Below, one piece after another: positions 21,101-33,801 of a stretch of DNA of 64,000 nt. Both the position numbers and the translations under genes were made by a program. Position 1 is the first letter of the stretch; each line of letters begins with the position of its first letter. Below the pieces are notes generated by a model. That model was given only the letters and a program-made list of their open reading frames with translations, did not search any database and had not been told where the DNA came from. Source of the DNA: Darksidea phi. Its lineage: Eukaryota; Ascomycota; Dothideomycetes; Pleosporales; Lentitheciaceae. The stretch spans positions 124,001 to 188,000 of the forward strand of contig JASJFT010000025.1 in the NCBI GenBank assembly GCA_030770425.1, given 5' to 3'.

Positions 21101-23256
21101 AGTAGGATCAAAAGGAGGTAGGTAGGGCAAAGTTGTGCTCTGTAATTTGAACTCTCGGCCAGCGTACTCTCGCGCACGTTCCGGGACGTCTTTCTCGTCA
21201 CTATAATATGCATCTTGGTAAATGATGGGAGGCAAACCGGCGTGTAACATCGTTCCCTCGACCATATCGACCGTCGGCGGAAGATACCCGTAGTACATGG
21301 TCCGGCAGCGATGCGTAGAAAACTGTTCGAGATGTTTTGTCAAAGCAACCGCTTCCGCATGTGCTTTGGGACTACTAGTGCTTGAGCCGACAGGTGATGA
21401 CTTCTGATGGCTCCAAGGTGTCGTAGGAGAGACAAAGGGGTTAAAGCCAATGTGCTTTGCTGCTGGAGTCTTGGGAGCTTCTTGTGAGTTTGAATACCCC
21501 GACTGACTTAGTCGAAGTACAGTCTCTGGTGCGTTCGGGTTCTTGACCACTGGGAAGGAAATTGTGGACGGACGACCACGTCCTTGGGCTTTGATACTAG
21601 TTTGTGAGAGTTGGCTAGCACCGGATATTCGGTATTCGATGTCTCTATGTGGGGAGTGAGTATCTTCCGAATCGTCATGGGCGGAATGAGGCTCAAAAGT
21701 GACCCGGCGGTTGCCTTGTGTGCTCTCAAGCCGTTGGCGCTTACTAAGGTGCTGATCATCGAAAGCATAGTGCCGCTTTTGTGGAGTAATCGTGTCGTCA
21801 AGCTCAATGTGATGTCCATCTTCAAGTAGGGCGATTGCTTCAACAAGCTCTTCAGTCGACCCTCCTTTACCGGAGTTGTGTAGAGGCGTTTCCGAAATAC
21901 TCAAAGGATCTAAGGCGGGCTGGTCATCAGGTGCAGATTGGAGTTCTACGTCTGCTTCGTCTTCGTCCTGAACATCTCCAACCATTTCGGCTGCATCATC
22001 CGCGCTGGGGACCCGTTCCATGTCATCTTGCGCGATGAGAGCATGTCCCGCTTCAGCTTCTTGTGAATCACTCTCGCCCAAAGATACCTGGGCTTCAAGG
22101 TTCCGTGGGTAGAGATCTTCGACGCTCTCTATTGCCGTCTTGACGCTATCCTCGCCTTCAGCTACCTTGACGAATTCGTCAAACCTTGCAGCGGGATTTT
22201 TGCCCCTCTCTGCCTCGATGAGCCCATTTATGAGCCCCCGGTATTCTTCCTCGTGGATCCATCCCCCTTTCGAAGTATCACGAGAATCGGCAGACATGGA
22301 CACGAGCACTTCGGGCGAGAATGGGCTACTAGAAGGGTCGGTGAGACCCATACGTAGCTTTCGACGGCGTGTCTCGTCTTTCCAAAGGCCGGCCATTGAA
22401 GGGACGTATTTCTCATTGGATATTAACTCGGATGACTTTTCGAGGAAGCCATGGTGGATGGGACGAGATTGCAGCTCATGACGGTTTAATATGTCCTCAC
22501 ATCGCACATCGACCTCAAGAGTGCAGTGACTCTGGCGAGGATAATGGTCTGGACTAGCTAAGAACTCCTCCGGAATGGACGCATCGTGCCATTTATGAGT
22601 TGCGATGTCAATCGCGTCGCTGTCGGGAACGGGTCCTCGAAACTGGACTTTGGCGCAGTCGATGTATGCGCATCCGTACAGGTTGTAGTCGCACATCCAC
22701 TGTAGCAAGTACTGTAAATGGCTCTCATATGGTTGGAAGACGCGGTTAAGGATAGCTCCTTGGTACAACAGGTCTGCGAAGCGCGTCATATGCGTTGGGT
22801 TCAACAGGTATACCTTCAAGAAGAATTTGTACCCAACGTTGTATCCAAAGAAAGGAATCCCTTTTATGAGAGTGATGTGTCCAACATAGGCGTATTTGCC
22901 ATCGTAGTTGCGGCGATATGTCGAGGCAAGCGCATGGTCAATCGAGGCGCGGAGGCTTAGGATATACGCATTTACTGTACGGTATCAACATGTGTTTCCA
23001 GATTTCAGTGTAGTTGCTCACGTTCGTCCTTATCCAAGCTCCCATTATACTCCAGATATAGATAGGGCAGTGCACCATGGATATGGGCGCACACCTTCTG
23101 CCCAGTCTCAGTCGCCCCAAATACTCGGATTACAGGGACTTGGAGCACATTCTGGCGCTGTGACGGTCCGACACCACGACGGAGGACGGGATCGAGTTCT
23201 GTCGGTGCGGCCTGGTAATGGTCGATGCAGTTCAGACGAAAGCGGAACGTATCCAT
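18143..23256 (-). CDS. REV3: DNA polymerase zeta catalytic subunit
   Basis: A 1,688-residue B-family polymerase for mutagenic translesion synthesis; with Rev7, Pol31 and Pol32 it extends past damaged bases. Two exons (23256-23022, 22974-18143) join across a 47-base intron to give LDKDELNAYILSLRASIDHA, continuing into the conserved N-terminal segment YDGKYAYVGHITLIKG. The middle is long and disordered (about 200-560), with acidic and Ser-rich stretches. Polymerase motifs are complete: DFQSLYPSVM (motif A), NVTYGYTSASFSGRMPC (motif B), VVYGDTDSLF (motif C). The C-terminus has two cysteine clusters, CLVCRS..CESC and CRSC..CDSRDC; in the family the second binds a 4Fe-4S cluster and Pol31. No key residue is missing. 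Confidence 0.96.
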
Positions 23257-23554
23257 GGAGAGCTGCTGCGGTTAAAGAAGAAACGCTGAGGTAGCGAATG
23301 CCTCATGTTGCTGATACTTTATGTGCAAAAGCGACGAGGCCTCACGACAGAGATTGAATCGGTAAAGGTGCGCGCGGAATTCACAACAAGGCGCGATCGC
23401 GAGAACACGTGCTGGTTGCCAAGACCGAAAGCTGCAGCCCTATCGCGCTAGCAACTCCGCAGTTGCCCCAACCTTCGATGGCACATGTGCACATCCTCTC
23501 TACTACCGTTTTCAACGACCTTCCCCAGACCGCACGGGTGCCTAGCAATTCACC
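23257..23554. promoter_or_regulatory. Bidirectional promoter REV3/SLU7
   Basis: 298 bases separate the two divergent start codons, so both promoters and 5' UTRs must share this space. I see no TATA box. The SLU7-proximal half is pyrimidine-rich on the plus strand (CTCTCTACTACC), as is common for fungal housekeeping starts. Confidence 0.7.
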
Positions 23555-24973
23555 ATGCCGCCTGCTCAACCGCGCAAGCCGGACGTCTCTGCAGCAGCCA
23601 AAGAGCGCAACGAGTACATCCCGTCCTTCATCTCGAAGAAGCCCTTCTACGCCGTCGATGAGACCGGAGAAGAAAACGACTACCTCGAGCATCAGCGACT
23701 ACAGAAACAGGAGCAGGATTCAAAATGGTACGACCGAGGGAAGAAGAGCGGGCCCGCGGCGACCAAGTACCGCAAAGGCGCATGTGAGAACTGCGGAGCA
23801 ATGACACACAAAAAGAAAGACTGCCTAAGTCGCCCGCGCAAGGCAGGCGCAAAGTGGACAGGTAGAGGGATTGAAGCGGACGAAGTCGTCCAAGATGTGC
23901 AGCTTGGGTGGGACGCGAAGCGCGATCGGTGGAACGGCTACGACGCCTCCGACTTTACGCAGGTCATCGAGGAGTACAATGAGCTTGAAGAGATGCGGAA
24001 GAAGGCGAAAGTAGCGGATGGTGACAAGACCTCTGGTGACGAGGAGGACGAGGGCGATAAGTATGATGCAGAGACAGACATGGGGAGGAAACAGGCGACA
24101 TCAACGCGCAACCTGCGGTTGCGAGAAGACACGGCAAAGTATTTGCTGAACCTAGACCTGGATTCTGCAAAGTACGACCCAAAAACGCGGTCAATGGTGG
24201 ATAGTGGCGCTACAGCGGATAATGCTGCAGCATTAGTTGCAGAAGAAGGGTTTATGAAGGCGTCAGGCGACGCCGCCGAGTTTGAGAGGGCACAACGATA
24301 TGCGTGGGAGACGCAGGAGCGCGGTGACAAGAACAAGCTACATCTACAGGCAAACCCCACTTCTGGCGAGATCATGCGGAAGAAAGAGCTCCGAGAAGCC
24401 GAGGAGAAGAAATTAGCCCAGAAGAAAGCGTTGCAAGACAAGTATGGAGGGCAAGAACAGTTCAATGATGACACCCTCAAGAAAATAGCGGTAACAGAGT
24501 CAGAAAAGTACGTCGAGTACGACGAACGAGGTCTAATCAAGGGGGCGCCGAAGGTCAAAGCCAAGTCAAAGTATGCCGAGGACGTTTTCATCAACAATCA
24601 CACATCTGTTTGGGGCAGCTGGTGGTCCAACTTCAAGTGGGGCTACGCTTGCTGCCATTCTTCGGTGAAGAACTCATATTGCACGGGCGAAGCAGGCAAG
24701 GAGGCCTTTGAAGCCGAACAACGAATGCGGAGCGGTGCAGACGCAGAGGAAGTACCCAAGGCTGTAGCCTGGAAGGAAGAAGAGGCCTTGCAAGAACATG
24801 TGCCTAACGCGGTCGATTCCGATGAAAAGGCCCGACGAGACGCCACTCGCAAGAGAACATTGCAGGAGATGACTAACGGAGTGACTGAGGAGGAGATGGA
24901 AGAGTACCGACGGAAGCGGCAAATGGCTGCAGACCCTATGGCAAGCTTCATGAACAGTAAGGAGGCTGTATAG
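23555..24973 (+). CDS. SLU7: Pre-mRNA splicing factor SLU7
   Basis: A 472-residue intronless gene for the second-step splicing factor that helps select the 3' splice site. The N-terminus [20 protein letters not shown] is characteristic, followed by a CX2CX4HX4C zinc knuckle (Cys77, Cys80, His85, Cys90). Next come [20 protein letters not shown] and the conserved [26 protein letters not shown]. The C-terminal half holds [27 protein letters not shown]. An acidic insert lies at about 155-175. The start is the ATG in CACCATGCC, close to the fungal consensus. Confidence 0.96.
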   Translation: MPPAQPRKPDVSAAAKERNEYIPSFISKKPFYAVDETGEENDYLEHQRLQKQEQDSKWYDRGKKSGPAATKYRKGACENCGAMTHKKKDCLSRPRKAGAKWTGRGIEADEVVQDVQLGWDAKRDRWNGYDASDFTQVIEEYNELEEMRKKAKVADGDKTSGDEEDEGDKYDAETDMGRKQATSTRNLRLREDTAKYLLNLDLDSAKYDPKTRSMVDSGATADNAAALVAEEGFMKASGDAAEFERAQRYAWETQERGDKNKLHLQANPTSGEIMRKKELREAEEKKLAQKKALQDKYGGQEQFNDDTLKKIAVTESEKYVEYDERGLIKGAPKVKAKSKYAEDVFINNHTSVWGSWWSNFKWGYACCHSSVKNSYCTGEAGKEAFEAEQRMRSGADAEEVPKAVAWKEEEALQEHVPNAVDSDEKARRDATRKRTLQEMTNGVTEEEMEEYRRKRQMAADPMASFMNSKEAV

Positions 24974-25469
24974 GCGGGAATGGCTTTTTGGAAGATTTTT
25001 CCCATCATCCTAGCATATTAAATTCCTACATAGCATTGCTGGCGTTAGTAGGCAGCGAAACCCCGTAGCGGTGGTTCATACCATGTAAAATGACATAGAG
25101 TCCCTGACGGTCAGATGCGTTGTCCTGCATGATCGGTGTGTGAGCAGCATCTGCAGATGACTTGACAGGAGCTTATTCGAGGCGACACAGTTCTCCTCCC
25201 TGCATTACGGATGACAACTCAGTGAAGGCGATTGCGCATGCAGCTGCGCGTACGCGCGCCAAGCCAAGAACCCGTCCTCACCATAGCACCATCCCAGGTC
25301 TAGGAAGCTCCGCCCGACCAACACGTCGACCACCTCGCCATCCTTTCCCCCAGCCTAATTCCAACGGTTCCTCGCTCACTCTTTCCCTCGCCCTCTCCGC
25401 CTTCACCATTGCGTATAACCAGCTGCAACTGTGTGCGCGCGAGCTGAAAGGCAGCTGCCATCGGTCGCG
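24974..25469. other. Intergenic, SLA2 promoter
   Basis: The region carries the SLU7 3' end and the SLA2 promoter. From about 25,300 to 25,450 the plus strand is pyrimidine-rich. An open frame at 25162-25614 crosses the SLA2 start in another frame and is not supported. Confidence 0.6.
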
Positions 25470-28400
25470 ATGTCTCTGCACGGAAGTTCTCGCAATGTGG
25501 ATATGGGCCGGTAACTCCCCCCCAACCCCTCAACATGCCTCCACCAGCTCACACGTCTGCTGCCAGGCAGGAACAAGAACTCGCCATCAATATACGCAAG
25601 GCGACGAGCATTGACGAGACGGCTCCGAAGCGTAGGTGCCATTCCGCCATTCCGCCGCTGCGAGAACCAAGCTCACAAGGACGCAGGGAAACATGTCCGG
25701 AGCTGCATTGTGTACACATGGGACCACAAGAGCTCTGCCAGCTTCTGGCAGGGCATGAAAGTCCAGCCAATTATGGCCGATGAAGTCCAGACGTTCAAGG
25801 CCCTCATTACCGTCCACAAGGTCCTCCAGGAAGGCCATCCCACAGTCTTGAAGGAAGCACAGGCGAACACTGGCTGGCTAGAGAGCTTGGCGCGCAGTGT
25901 TTCTGGGGAGGGTATGAAGGGCTACGGGAAGATGATCACCGAGTACATTTACTTCCTCCAGGCCAAGCTTGCATTCCACCGACAGCACCCTGAGTTCAAC
26001 GGTGGGTTATACGTATGGCAGCAGCAGGACAAAGCTGACGTGGAGCAGGGACATTCGAGTATGAGGAGTACATCAGCTTGAAGTCGATCAATGACCCCAA
26101 TGAGGGCTATGAGACCATTTCCGACTTAATGACCCTGCAGGACCAAATAGACTCATTTCAGAAGCTCATCTTCTCATATTTCCGCAGCGGCGCGAACAAC
26201 GAGTGCCGCATATCCGCGCTAGTGCCACTGGTGCAGGAGAGTTATGGCATTTACAAGTTCATCACGAGCATGCTCCGGGCCATGCACACAAGTTAGTATA
26301 GTGGTGAACTCCTCAAAGGCTTTGCTAACTAGGCAGCACTTGGCGACGACGAAGCGCTTTCCCCCCTCCGCGGCCGCTATGACGCCCAACACTACCGATT
26401 GGTCAAATTTTATTACGAGTGCTCCAACCTGCGCTACCTGACAAGCTTGATCACAGTACCCAAGCTGCCTCAGGACCCGCCGAACCTCCTATCCGAAGAT
26501 GAGTCTGCCCCAGCCCTACCCGCACGACCCAAGGCGGCCATGGAAGAACCAGCGGCGCCGCCCCCGCGTGCGGCTTCAGTCGATCCCGAGCCCATCAATG
26601 AGTTCTGGAAAAATGACCAGCAGAGGAGACAGCAGGAATACGAGGCCGAACAGCAGAGGCTGCAACAGCAATGGGAAATGGCCCAGCGCCAGCAGCATGA
26701 AGCCGCTATGAATGCTCAGAGAGAATTTGAAGAACAACAGCGATTGCAGGCAGAACAGGCACGCTTGGCACAGGAGCAGCTACTCCGCGAACAGTATCAG
26801 CAGCAAACCCAAGGACGTCTGGCAGAGCTCGAGCGGGAGAACCTTAATGCGCGAGCCCAGTATGAGCGCGATCAGTTGATGCTGCAACAGTACGACCAGA
26901 GGATGAAGGCGCTAGAGGGAGAAATCAGCCAGATGAATCAGAATTTCCAGCAGCAAATGTCCTCGCGCGATGACCAGATCCGAGCTCTCCAGGAGCAGCT
27001 GAACACGTGGAGGTCGAAGTACGAATCTCTTGCTAAACTGTACTCACAGCTCCGACACGAACATCTCCAACTACTACAGAAGTTCAAGTCGGTGCAGCTC
27101 AAAGCAAACTCCGCCCAAGAAGCCATAGATGCGCGCGAGAAGTTATCCAGGGAGTTGAAGACCAAGAACCTTGAGCTGGCTGACATGATTCGTGAGCGAG
27201 ATCGGGCCCTCCTAGACAAGGATCGCAGCACCGGGGGGCATCGCGAGGAACTGGAGAAGCTAAAGCGTGAGCTCCGGTTTGCTTTGGACAAGGCTGAAAA
27301 TGCCGAGCGTGCAAAAGGTACTGAACTCTCGGCAATGCTGTCAAGGCACAACCGAGAAATCGCGGATCTTGAAGAGGCGCTCCGGAATAAGACTCGTGCT
27401 CTAGAGGATATGCAGATGAGGTACCGAGAAGGTGATTCAGATTTGGAGCGTCAACTTCGCGAGAAGGAGGAGGAGTTAGAGATCTTCCGAGCAGGAATGG
27501 ACCAAACCCTCCTGGAACTGAATGAGCTGAAACTGAACCAAAACGCCAACGATAATGTTCTTGATGCCAATCTCGACACGCTCATCCAAGCCAGCCTCGA
27601 GAAAATTAACGACATCATCGACTCAGTGCTCCAGAGTGGCGTGCAGCGTGTTGATGATGCGCTCTATGAGCTAGATTCTTCAATGCATGCCGGTAACCAG
27701 AACGCTTCGGGCGCCTTTGTGCTCTCGCAAATCGAGAAGGCCTCAACATGCGCTATGGACTTCGCCACCGCATTCAACGGGTTCATCGCCGACGGCCCTA
27801 ACGCCACCCATGCGGAAGTTATCAAGACGGTGAACGCTTTTGCAGGTGCCATTGGAGACGTGCTCAGTGACACCAAAGGTCTCACAAGGTTCGCCTCCGA
27901 TGACAACAAGGCCGATGCCCTTATTAACACTGCACGAGCCTCCGCTACCGCGACAGTGAAATTCTTCCGAAATGTCCAATCCGTGCGCTTGTATGATTTG
28001 GACACTGACGGCAAGTTCAACGCCGTTGTGAACAACAACGCGGAGGTGTTACGTAGCCTCCAGAGTCTGTCTAAGCTTGCCGACGCGTTTGCGCCGAAGA
28101 GCAAGATCGCTAACGCCACTGGGGATCTTGGTGACTTGGTTGACAATGAACTGACCAAGGCTGCGAACGCCATCCAGGCTGCTGCGGACCGTCTCGCGAA
28201 GCTGAAAAACAAACCACGCGATCAGTTCTCCACTTACGAGCTAAAGATACACGACTCCATTTTGGAAGCAGCTATCGCCGTCACAAATGCTATTGCGCAA
28301 CTCATCAAAGCCGCCACAGCTTCACAACAAGAAATTGTGCGTGAAGGTAAGGGTAGCATGACTAGCACACAGTTCTACAAGAAGCACAACCGTTGGACGG

Positions 28401-28894
28401 AAGGTCTTATCAGCGCCGCAAAGGCCGTGGCCTCCTCCACAAATACACTCATCGAGACCGCTGACGGTGTCATCTCCGGCCGCAACTCACCCGAGCAGCT
28501 CATTGTTGCGTCCAACGATGTAGCTGCTTCAACTGCACAGCTTGTAGCTGCTAGTCGTGTGAAAGCGAGCTTCATGAGCAAGACACAAGATCGATTGGAG
28601 AACGCGTCGAAAGCGGTCACAAGCGCGTGTAGGTCGTTGGTGAGGCAGGTGCAAGACATCATCGCACAAAAGAACAACGCGGATGGGGAGACAGTGGATT
28701 ACACGAAGTTGAGCGATCGTGAGTTCAAGGTCCGAGAGATGGAACAGCAGGTACGTGAAATCCTCTCCAGCTGCGTAATATAAGCAATGCTAACATTCAT
28801 TCTTTAGGTCGAGATCCTACAGCTCGAAAACTCGCTTGCTCAAGCACGGACGCGACTAGGCGAGATGCGGAAGTTATCGTATCTTGAGGAGTAG
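25470..28894 (+). CDS. SLA2: Endocytic adaptor Sla2/End4 (HIP1R family)
   Basis: A 1,054-residue protein that links clathrin and PI(4,5)P2-rich membrane to actin at endocytic patches. Six exons (25470-25510, 25567-25631, 25687-26001, 26049-26291, 26337-28750, 28808-28894), all in phase. The first intron decides the start: MSLHGSSRNVDMG joins to RQEQELAINIRKATS, rather than the ATG at 25535 inside the intron. The ANTH domain (about 14-280) includes IVYTWDHKSSASFWQGMKVQ and HKVLQEGHP. A long Gln-rich coiled coil (about 330-620) follows. The C-terminal I/LWEQ (THATCH) actin-binding domain begins near 790 and includes KKHNRWTEGLISAAKAVASS. The last exon encodes the terminal helix ending KLSYLEE. 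Confidence 0.96.
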
Positions 28895-29171
28895 ACTCGT
28901 CCAGAGGCTGATGATTCTACCTTGTAGCATTCTATCCATTCAAACGTAGACAGCGTTATACCGTGTGCACAGTGTGCTATTGAGCTTGGGAGGTCTTTGA
29001 CGCTTTACATCAGTTTGGAGCTTTGAGTCGATTCTTGGATGGGCTAGGATTGCGTTTTTACTGCGCCTTTGCGTGCATATAATACCACATTCGTCTTCCT
29101 CCTGACTTCAACTGCTCTTCTAGTTCAAAAGGTTACAAACGACATCTAGCTATGTACAAGTTCGACATCTC

Positions 29172-31025
29172 TCAGACGGTTATGGTATAGTTCGCCACAT
29201 TTGTGGGTTCGCGAGGGTAAAACTCGATGGTGAATGTTGTTGTTTTGCCTGCGCTCCTGACTGCGTCCAATACGGCGGCTTTGAGAATGACGTGGTTGCC
29301 ATCCCAATCCCATTGCCCGCTGTACGTCATCCGTCCTTGCTGTAATGGACCAAGCCATTGTGTCCAGTCATCAACCAAGATAGTGCCGTCGCTTTTGATT
29401 GCTCTTACCGCCGCGGGACGATTTTGGCCAGCCCACGATACTGGAACCAGCAGGTCGGATGAGGTAGCAGGGAGTTTTGATGTCGTCACACCCAGCTTGG
29501 GGGTAGCGTATTGTAGAATATTGATGCTCAGTGCGGACCCACGGTTGAATGTCAACGTGAGGTTTGCAAGCGATCCGGTGGTGTTTGATGTGATGACCGT
29601 CTTGAGGAAAGAGGTTGTTAGCGTGATATTTGAGCCTGTGACCGAGTAGTCTTTCGTCTTGGCGAGAGGCTTGCCGGTTTTGGTGTTCGTTATGCTAGTA
29701 AGAGTGTTGCCGTTGAAGAGATAAGGAAGGGAAATGTCTGTAATAGCATTGCCCACTTTGTGATATGCATATGCCGAACTCCACTGCTCTTTCTCATCCC
29801 CCGCCGTCGCACTATCTGGCAAACTATTCACCACTCCCTTGCCTGCATTCTTCAGAATACTCAACGCCGTCCCATCTCTCCATTTCTCAGTCCCGCGTTC
29901 GAAGTGATCCGCGCCATTGTCCCAGAGAATCGTAGCGGTGTTGTACTTTGCTGCTGTGCGGATGAAAAAGTCAAAGTATTTCCAGCGCGCTGCTGTTTCG
30001 GTGGCGACGGGTGATGCGTCCCATTCGCCGATTACGAGAGGGATGTCGGTGAAGTTGCCGCGGACGGCGGCGAGGTCGGCTTCGAGAGAGGCTTTGTCGG
30101 CGGCGGAGCCCCAGGTTGTTTTTCCCCAGGCGGAGAAGATGAAGTCGTCTAATGTATGTTAGACTAAGAGGGAGTTGAAAAGTAAAGGATTGACATAAGT
30201 GAGAAGAAGAACTTACATGGAGAGTAGTAGTGGTACTGGATGGCCCATGGATTTTTGAACTTCGCATCGGGCCTCTTGAACCATTGACTCGTCTTTACAC
30301 CGTCCTCGCCGCTTCCCACAAGCGTGACCACGCGCTGAGGATTGAAGCCCCCGGCGTCGTTGATCGCCTGAAGGAAGATGTTGTTCAGCTTATTCGTCTC
30401 CGCGCCATGTTCTGGGGTAGTTCCGGGGATCTCGTTAATAGGCTCAAAGGCTACACTACTGCCTTTGCACGCAAGTTTCGTGCCGATCTGGTACCACAGC
30501 TTGTAGAACCGTTCCTCAATTTGCGTAAGATTCGCACCGGCCTTCGTAATATCCGCCCAAACCCAGCTATCATGATGCACATTAACCAGCACACTCATTC
30601 CCCTCGCCGTAACCATATCCACCACATCCTCGACTCGTTGCAGCCACTTTGGATCGACTGTCCAGTCTGGTGACTGGGAAGTGAAATGGTAAGCCCATGT
30701 TATGGGAAGACGAATCCCTTTGAAGCCGGAGGCCTTGATGGCGTCGAAGGTGGACGCGACAACGGGTGGATTGTTCCAAGAACCTTCTGTTTCTACGGCG
30801 TCGAGGGTGTTGCCTAGGTTCCAGCCTGGGTTCAGAGAGGAGACGTAGGAGGATGCGGAGATAGGAGTGAATGTTCCCGTGCAGTTTAAGGCAGTAACTT
30901 TTGATGCTTGAGAGGTATTGTTAGCTGGGAGAGCCATGTTAGGGGGTATAGGGTGCCGTACCTTGAGCCCATGCGCCTTGCAGCAGCGCTGCCGCAAGGA
31001 CGGACGTCGAGATACCAGCAACCAT
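29172..31025 (-). CDS. Secreted GH5 endoglucanase with X2-like module
   Basis: A 576-residue extracellular enzyme predicted to cut beta-1,4-glucan. Three exons (31025-30962, 30906-30217, 30148-29172). Exon 1 encodes a clean signal peptide, MVAGISTSVLAAALLQGAWA. The GH5 domain (about 30-370) has GWNLGNTLDA, the acid/base glutamate in FEPINEIPG and the nucleophile in LVIGEWDAS; NVHHDSW holds the conserved histidine pair. The C-terminal 200 residues are beta-rich with LPYLFNGNTLTSI and LTLTFNRGSALSINI, resembling a CBM_X2 module plus a second beta module as in fungal GH5 cellulases. It has no GPI signal. Likely role is plant or cell-wall polysaccharide breakdown. Confidence 0.9.
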
Positions 31026-32427
31026 CTTGTCCCAATTACCTTGAACGATGATGACCGGATTCAGCACTTCGAAGAAAGGCGCGAGGCTCTTAGATTATAT
31101 CTCTCCCAGCAGCCACCACACCAAAAAGGAAACACCTCAGATCAATCTTCCGGGCTCACTCTCTGCATTCCACATTCCCCTACATCCTCCATATTAACCT
31201 GCGGCTCTCTACCAGGAATAAAACCCACTAGCTCCCAGACACGCGGCAAGGTAATATCGACGAGCATGATAATAAGTGAAGCAAGCGAGTGGCGAACATA
31301 ACGAATATAGAAATTTTCCAGAAAGCAAACATAGAAGCGAGAAGTAAAGCAGGGACAGGGCTTCGATCGTAATGGACATATTCATATGCAAGATCCCGGC
31401 GGGCCTATTTGCCAAATGAATACCGGCGCTTGCATTTTTCCGCCAAGTATCGCAAAGATTCTCTATATTTGCTCGCTTCGTCAGGCACAGAGCGAAAGTC
31501 GCAAATACTGCATGCCGTATAGTTACCGGCGCTCACTGCATTCATCTATGAGGGATCAGAGCCTCGTGGGAAGGCGTTGGTCCAATGGATGTGCGCCTGT
31601 TCGATGGTACGTTGGAAGCCATAAAGCGGGGGTCGGATGAAGCGAAAAAGTTCCTGGTGGGACCCTTTCCCGGTTCTGCGCTTACGCCGTCTAAGCAACG
31701 CGCATACCATTTGCACTCAGAGACTACCAAATTTCTTCTTCTCCTCCACGGCTAGTCTTACATTAGGCGCCACATCTTTCCTCGCATCTCTATGTTCGTA
31801 CGGGTACGTTGCATGACTGGTCCGATGCCTCTACGCAAGGACATCCGATGGCGAAGGCGTAGGGCAAAGCCTTACCACAAACAAGCTACGCAAAATTCTT
31901 TAAATCAGCCTACTCAACCGCTCTTGATGAACGGGAGAAACTGGAGCGAGTACCGGATGACAAGACTCCGTGTAGCATGACTGATCGTACAACCCCACAA
32001 CACCATGCTAGATATGCTTGCGGATGATCCAATACAACGGAAAGTAACAGAAACACACGACAGGAGATGGTTTTCATTCCGTAATACTCAATTCCCAAAA
32101 AAAAAAATATGCCCCATATTGCACCGAAGCCGCAAAGAAGAATGTGCGCTCGCCCAATCCGCTCCCATAGCCTTGGGGCTCTATGGAGGATCCCGAGACC
32201 CGGAACACTAGTATAATGTAAGAAATGGATGCAATAAGTTTCGAACGATATGCGATGGAGGTAGCGTGCTCTGGATCGTACCGTATTAGAGCATGCAATA
32301 GAGATCTGAAAGGTCATCCGAAACTCCCGGTTGATGGAAAGCCAATCCACAATTCGCCGGTCGTGGAACCGTCTCCAGTAATTGTAAAGTTGGCTTCGAA
32401 AGTGTGAAATATCCCCTGGGGATGCGC
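31026..32427. other. Gene-free 1.4 kb
   Basis: The region contains the endoglucanase promoter and the 3' side of the RRM gene. Overlapping short frames on both strands (for example 31910-32350 minus) have no recognisable domain. A run of nine A lies at about 32098-32106. Confidence 0.6.
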
Positions 32428-33801
32428 CTATTCCGGTCGTGCTCTCTTGTTGCCGTGGGGATTCCAGTTGCCATCGCCGCTTTGCTGACCTTGGTTGAAG
32501 AAAGCCGGATTGAACTGAGGTTGGTTACCACCAAACCCACCGGGGCCACCTATAAAAGACGTATATTAGCATGAGTTTCTATACTAAGGCGGTGGGGAAA
32601 GAGATAAGTCACTGTTAAGGGTAGGAATTGTAGACCTACCCATGGCCCCCATCATCCCCATGTTACCACCCATCATCCCCATGCCGCCACCCATGCCCAT
32701 CATATTGCCGCCCATGGGCATGCCGCCCATTCCACCGCCCATATTGTTCATGCCCATAGCACCACCTCGTCCGCGGTTATTCATGCCGCCTCGCATGCCA
32801 CCCATCATGGCACCGCCACGGCTGAAGCCGCCACTGCCGAACTGATTCATTCCACCGCCCATTGGGCCACCTCCAAAGTTCATCGGGCTGGGATTAACAT
32901 ATCCTCCTCCCATGTTACCGCCCATGTTGCTTGCAGGACCGGAGAAGTTGCGATTTTGGTAGCCCATGTTGTTTCCTCTGTTATTGAAATTGCCCCTTGG
33001 GTTGTTGAAGCGGTTGTAGTTCCCACCACCTTGGCCACCTTGGTTACCGTAATTGCTGGACGATGAACGGTCGCCGCGATTCTTCTCACGCTGAGGTACA
33101 TCTTTGGGGAGTGTCTTGAACGGGTTCACGTGTGGAGGATTGAAGATTGCTGTTGGCTTCTTCGCGTGAGCCTGGTCGTGGTAGAGGGCTTCGATTTGAT
33201 GCTTCAGTGCTGTGGCTGCCTGTGGGCTTTGCAACTGCACGTAGACTTGGCTGCGGTGGACGGTTAGAAAAACCCAGTACGCTTATTGGTGCACTCACCC
33301 TTTGCTTTTACCGTTCACTTTGTGCTCGTTAAAAGTGATCTCGTTAAGCTCATCCTCGCATCCGCCTTGATTGGCCCATCCACGAATGTCCTCTTCACTG
33401 ATCCACCAGTTAAGGTCATTGATCATTAGCGCTGCAGTGGCGCCCGGATCCATCGGTCGGTCGTCGTCCTCGCCTAACTTGCGCTTCGTACCTTGCTGCT
33501 GGGGCGCCTGCTTCTGGAAAGCCTGGTTGTTTGCCGAAGCACCAGTACTTGATATCTGCTGCGTGCCGTTCTCATGATGGGCGTCTCCGTTTGCGGCCCC
33601 GCCAGAGCTCTCCTGTTTTGTTGCATTGTCTACTTCCTCAGGCTTAGACCCGCCACTCGCGCCTATCGAGTCGTGGGTATGTGAATCGGTGTGCATAGCG
33701 GCATCAATCTGTGTTGTGTCCTGCTGGAGGTTTGACTCTTGGTAATTCTGACCCGAGTCGTCGCCGTAGATGTCGATATCGAAATTATCGTCGTCGGCCA
33801 T
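32428..33801 (-). CDS. RRM protein, CPSF6-like (CFIm type)
   Basis: A 411-residue RNA-binding protein in three exons (33801-33299, 33250-32640, 32549-32428) with phased joins GKSKGQVYVQLQSPQAATAL and GAMGGPGGFGGNQPQ. The N-terminus is acidic (MADDDNFDIDIYGDD), as in fungal and animal CPSF6/CFIm68 proteins. The single RRM (about 130-210) starts ALMINDLNWWISEEDIRGWA, with the RNP1-like strand at QVYVQLQS; TAIFNPPHVNPFKTLPKDVP follows. The rest is low complexity, rich in Gly, Met and Asn, with RGG-like pieces, ending NPHGNKRARPE, where KRARPE may be a nuclear signal. Probable role: pre-mRNA 3' processing. Other hnRNP-like roles are possible. Confidence 0.82.

Noticed and set aside
23938..24597. 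Minus-strand frame of 219 codons
   Set aside because: It is a shadow of SLU7, whose sense frame has clear family motifs.
25535..25783. Alternative start for SLA2 at the ATG at 25535
   Set aside because: That ATG lies in the first intron; splicing from the ATG at 25470 gives an N-terminus of the family type (VDMGRQEQELAINIRKATS).
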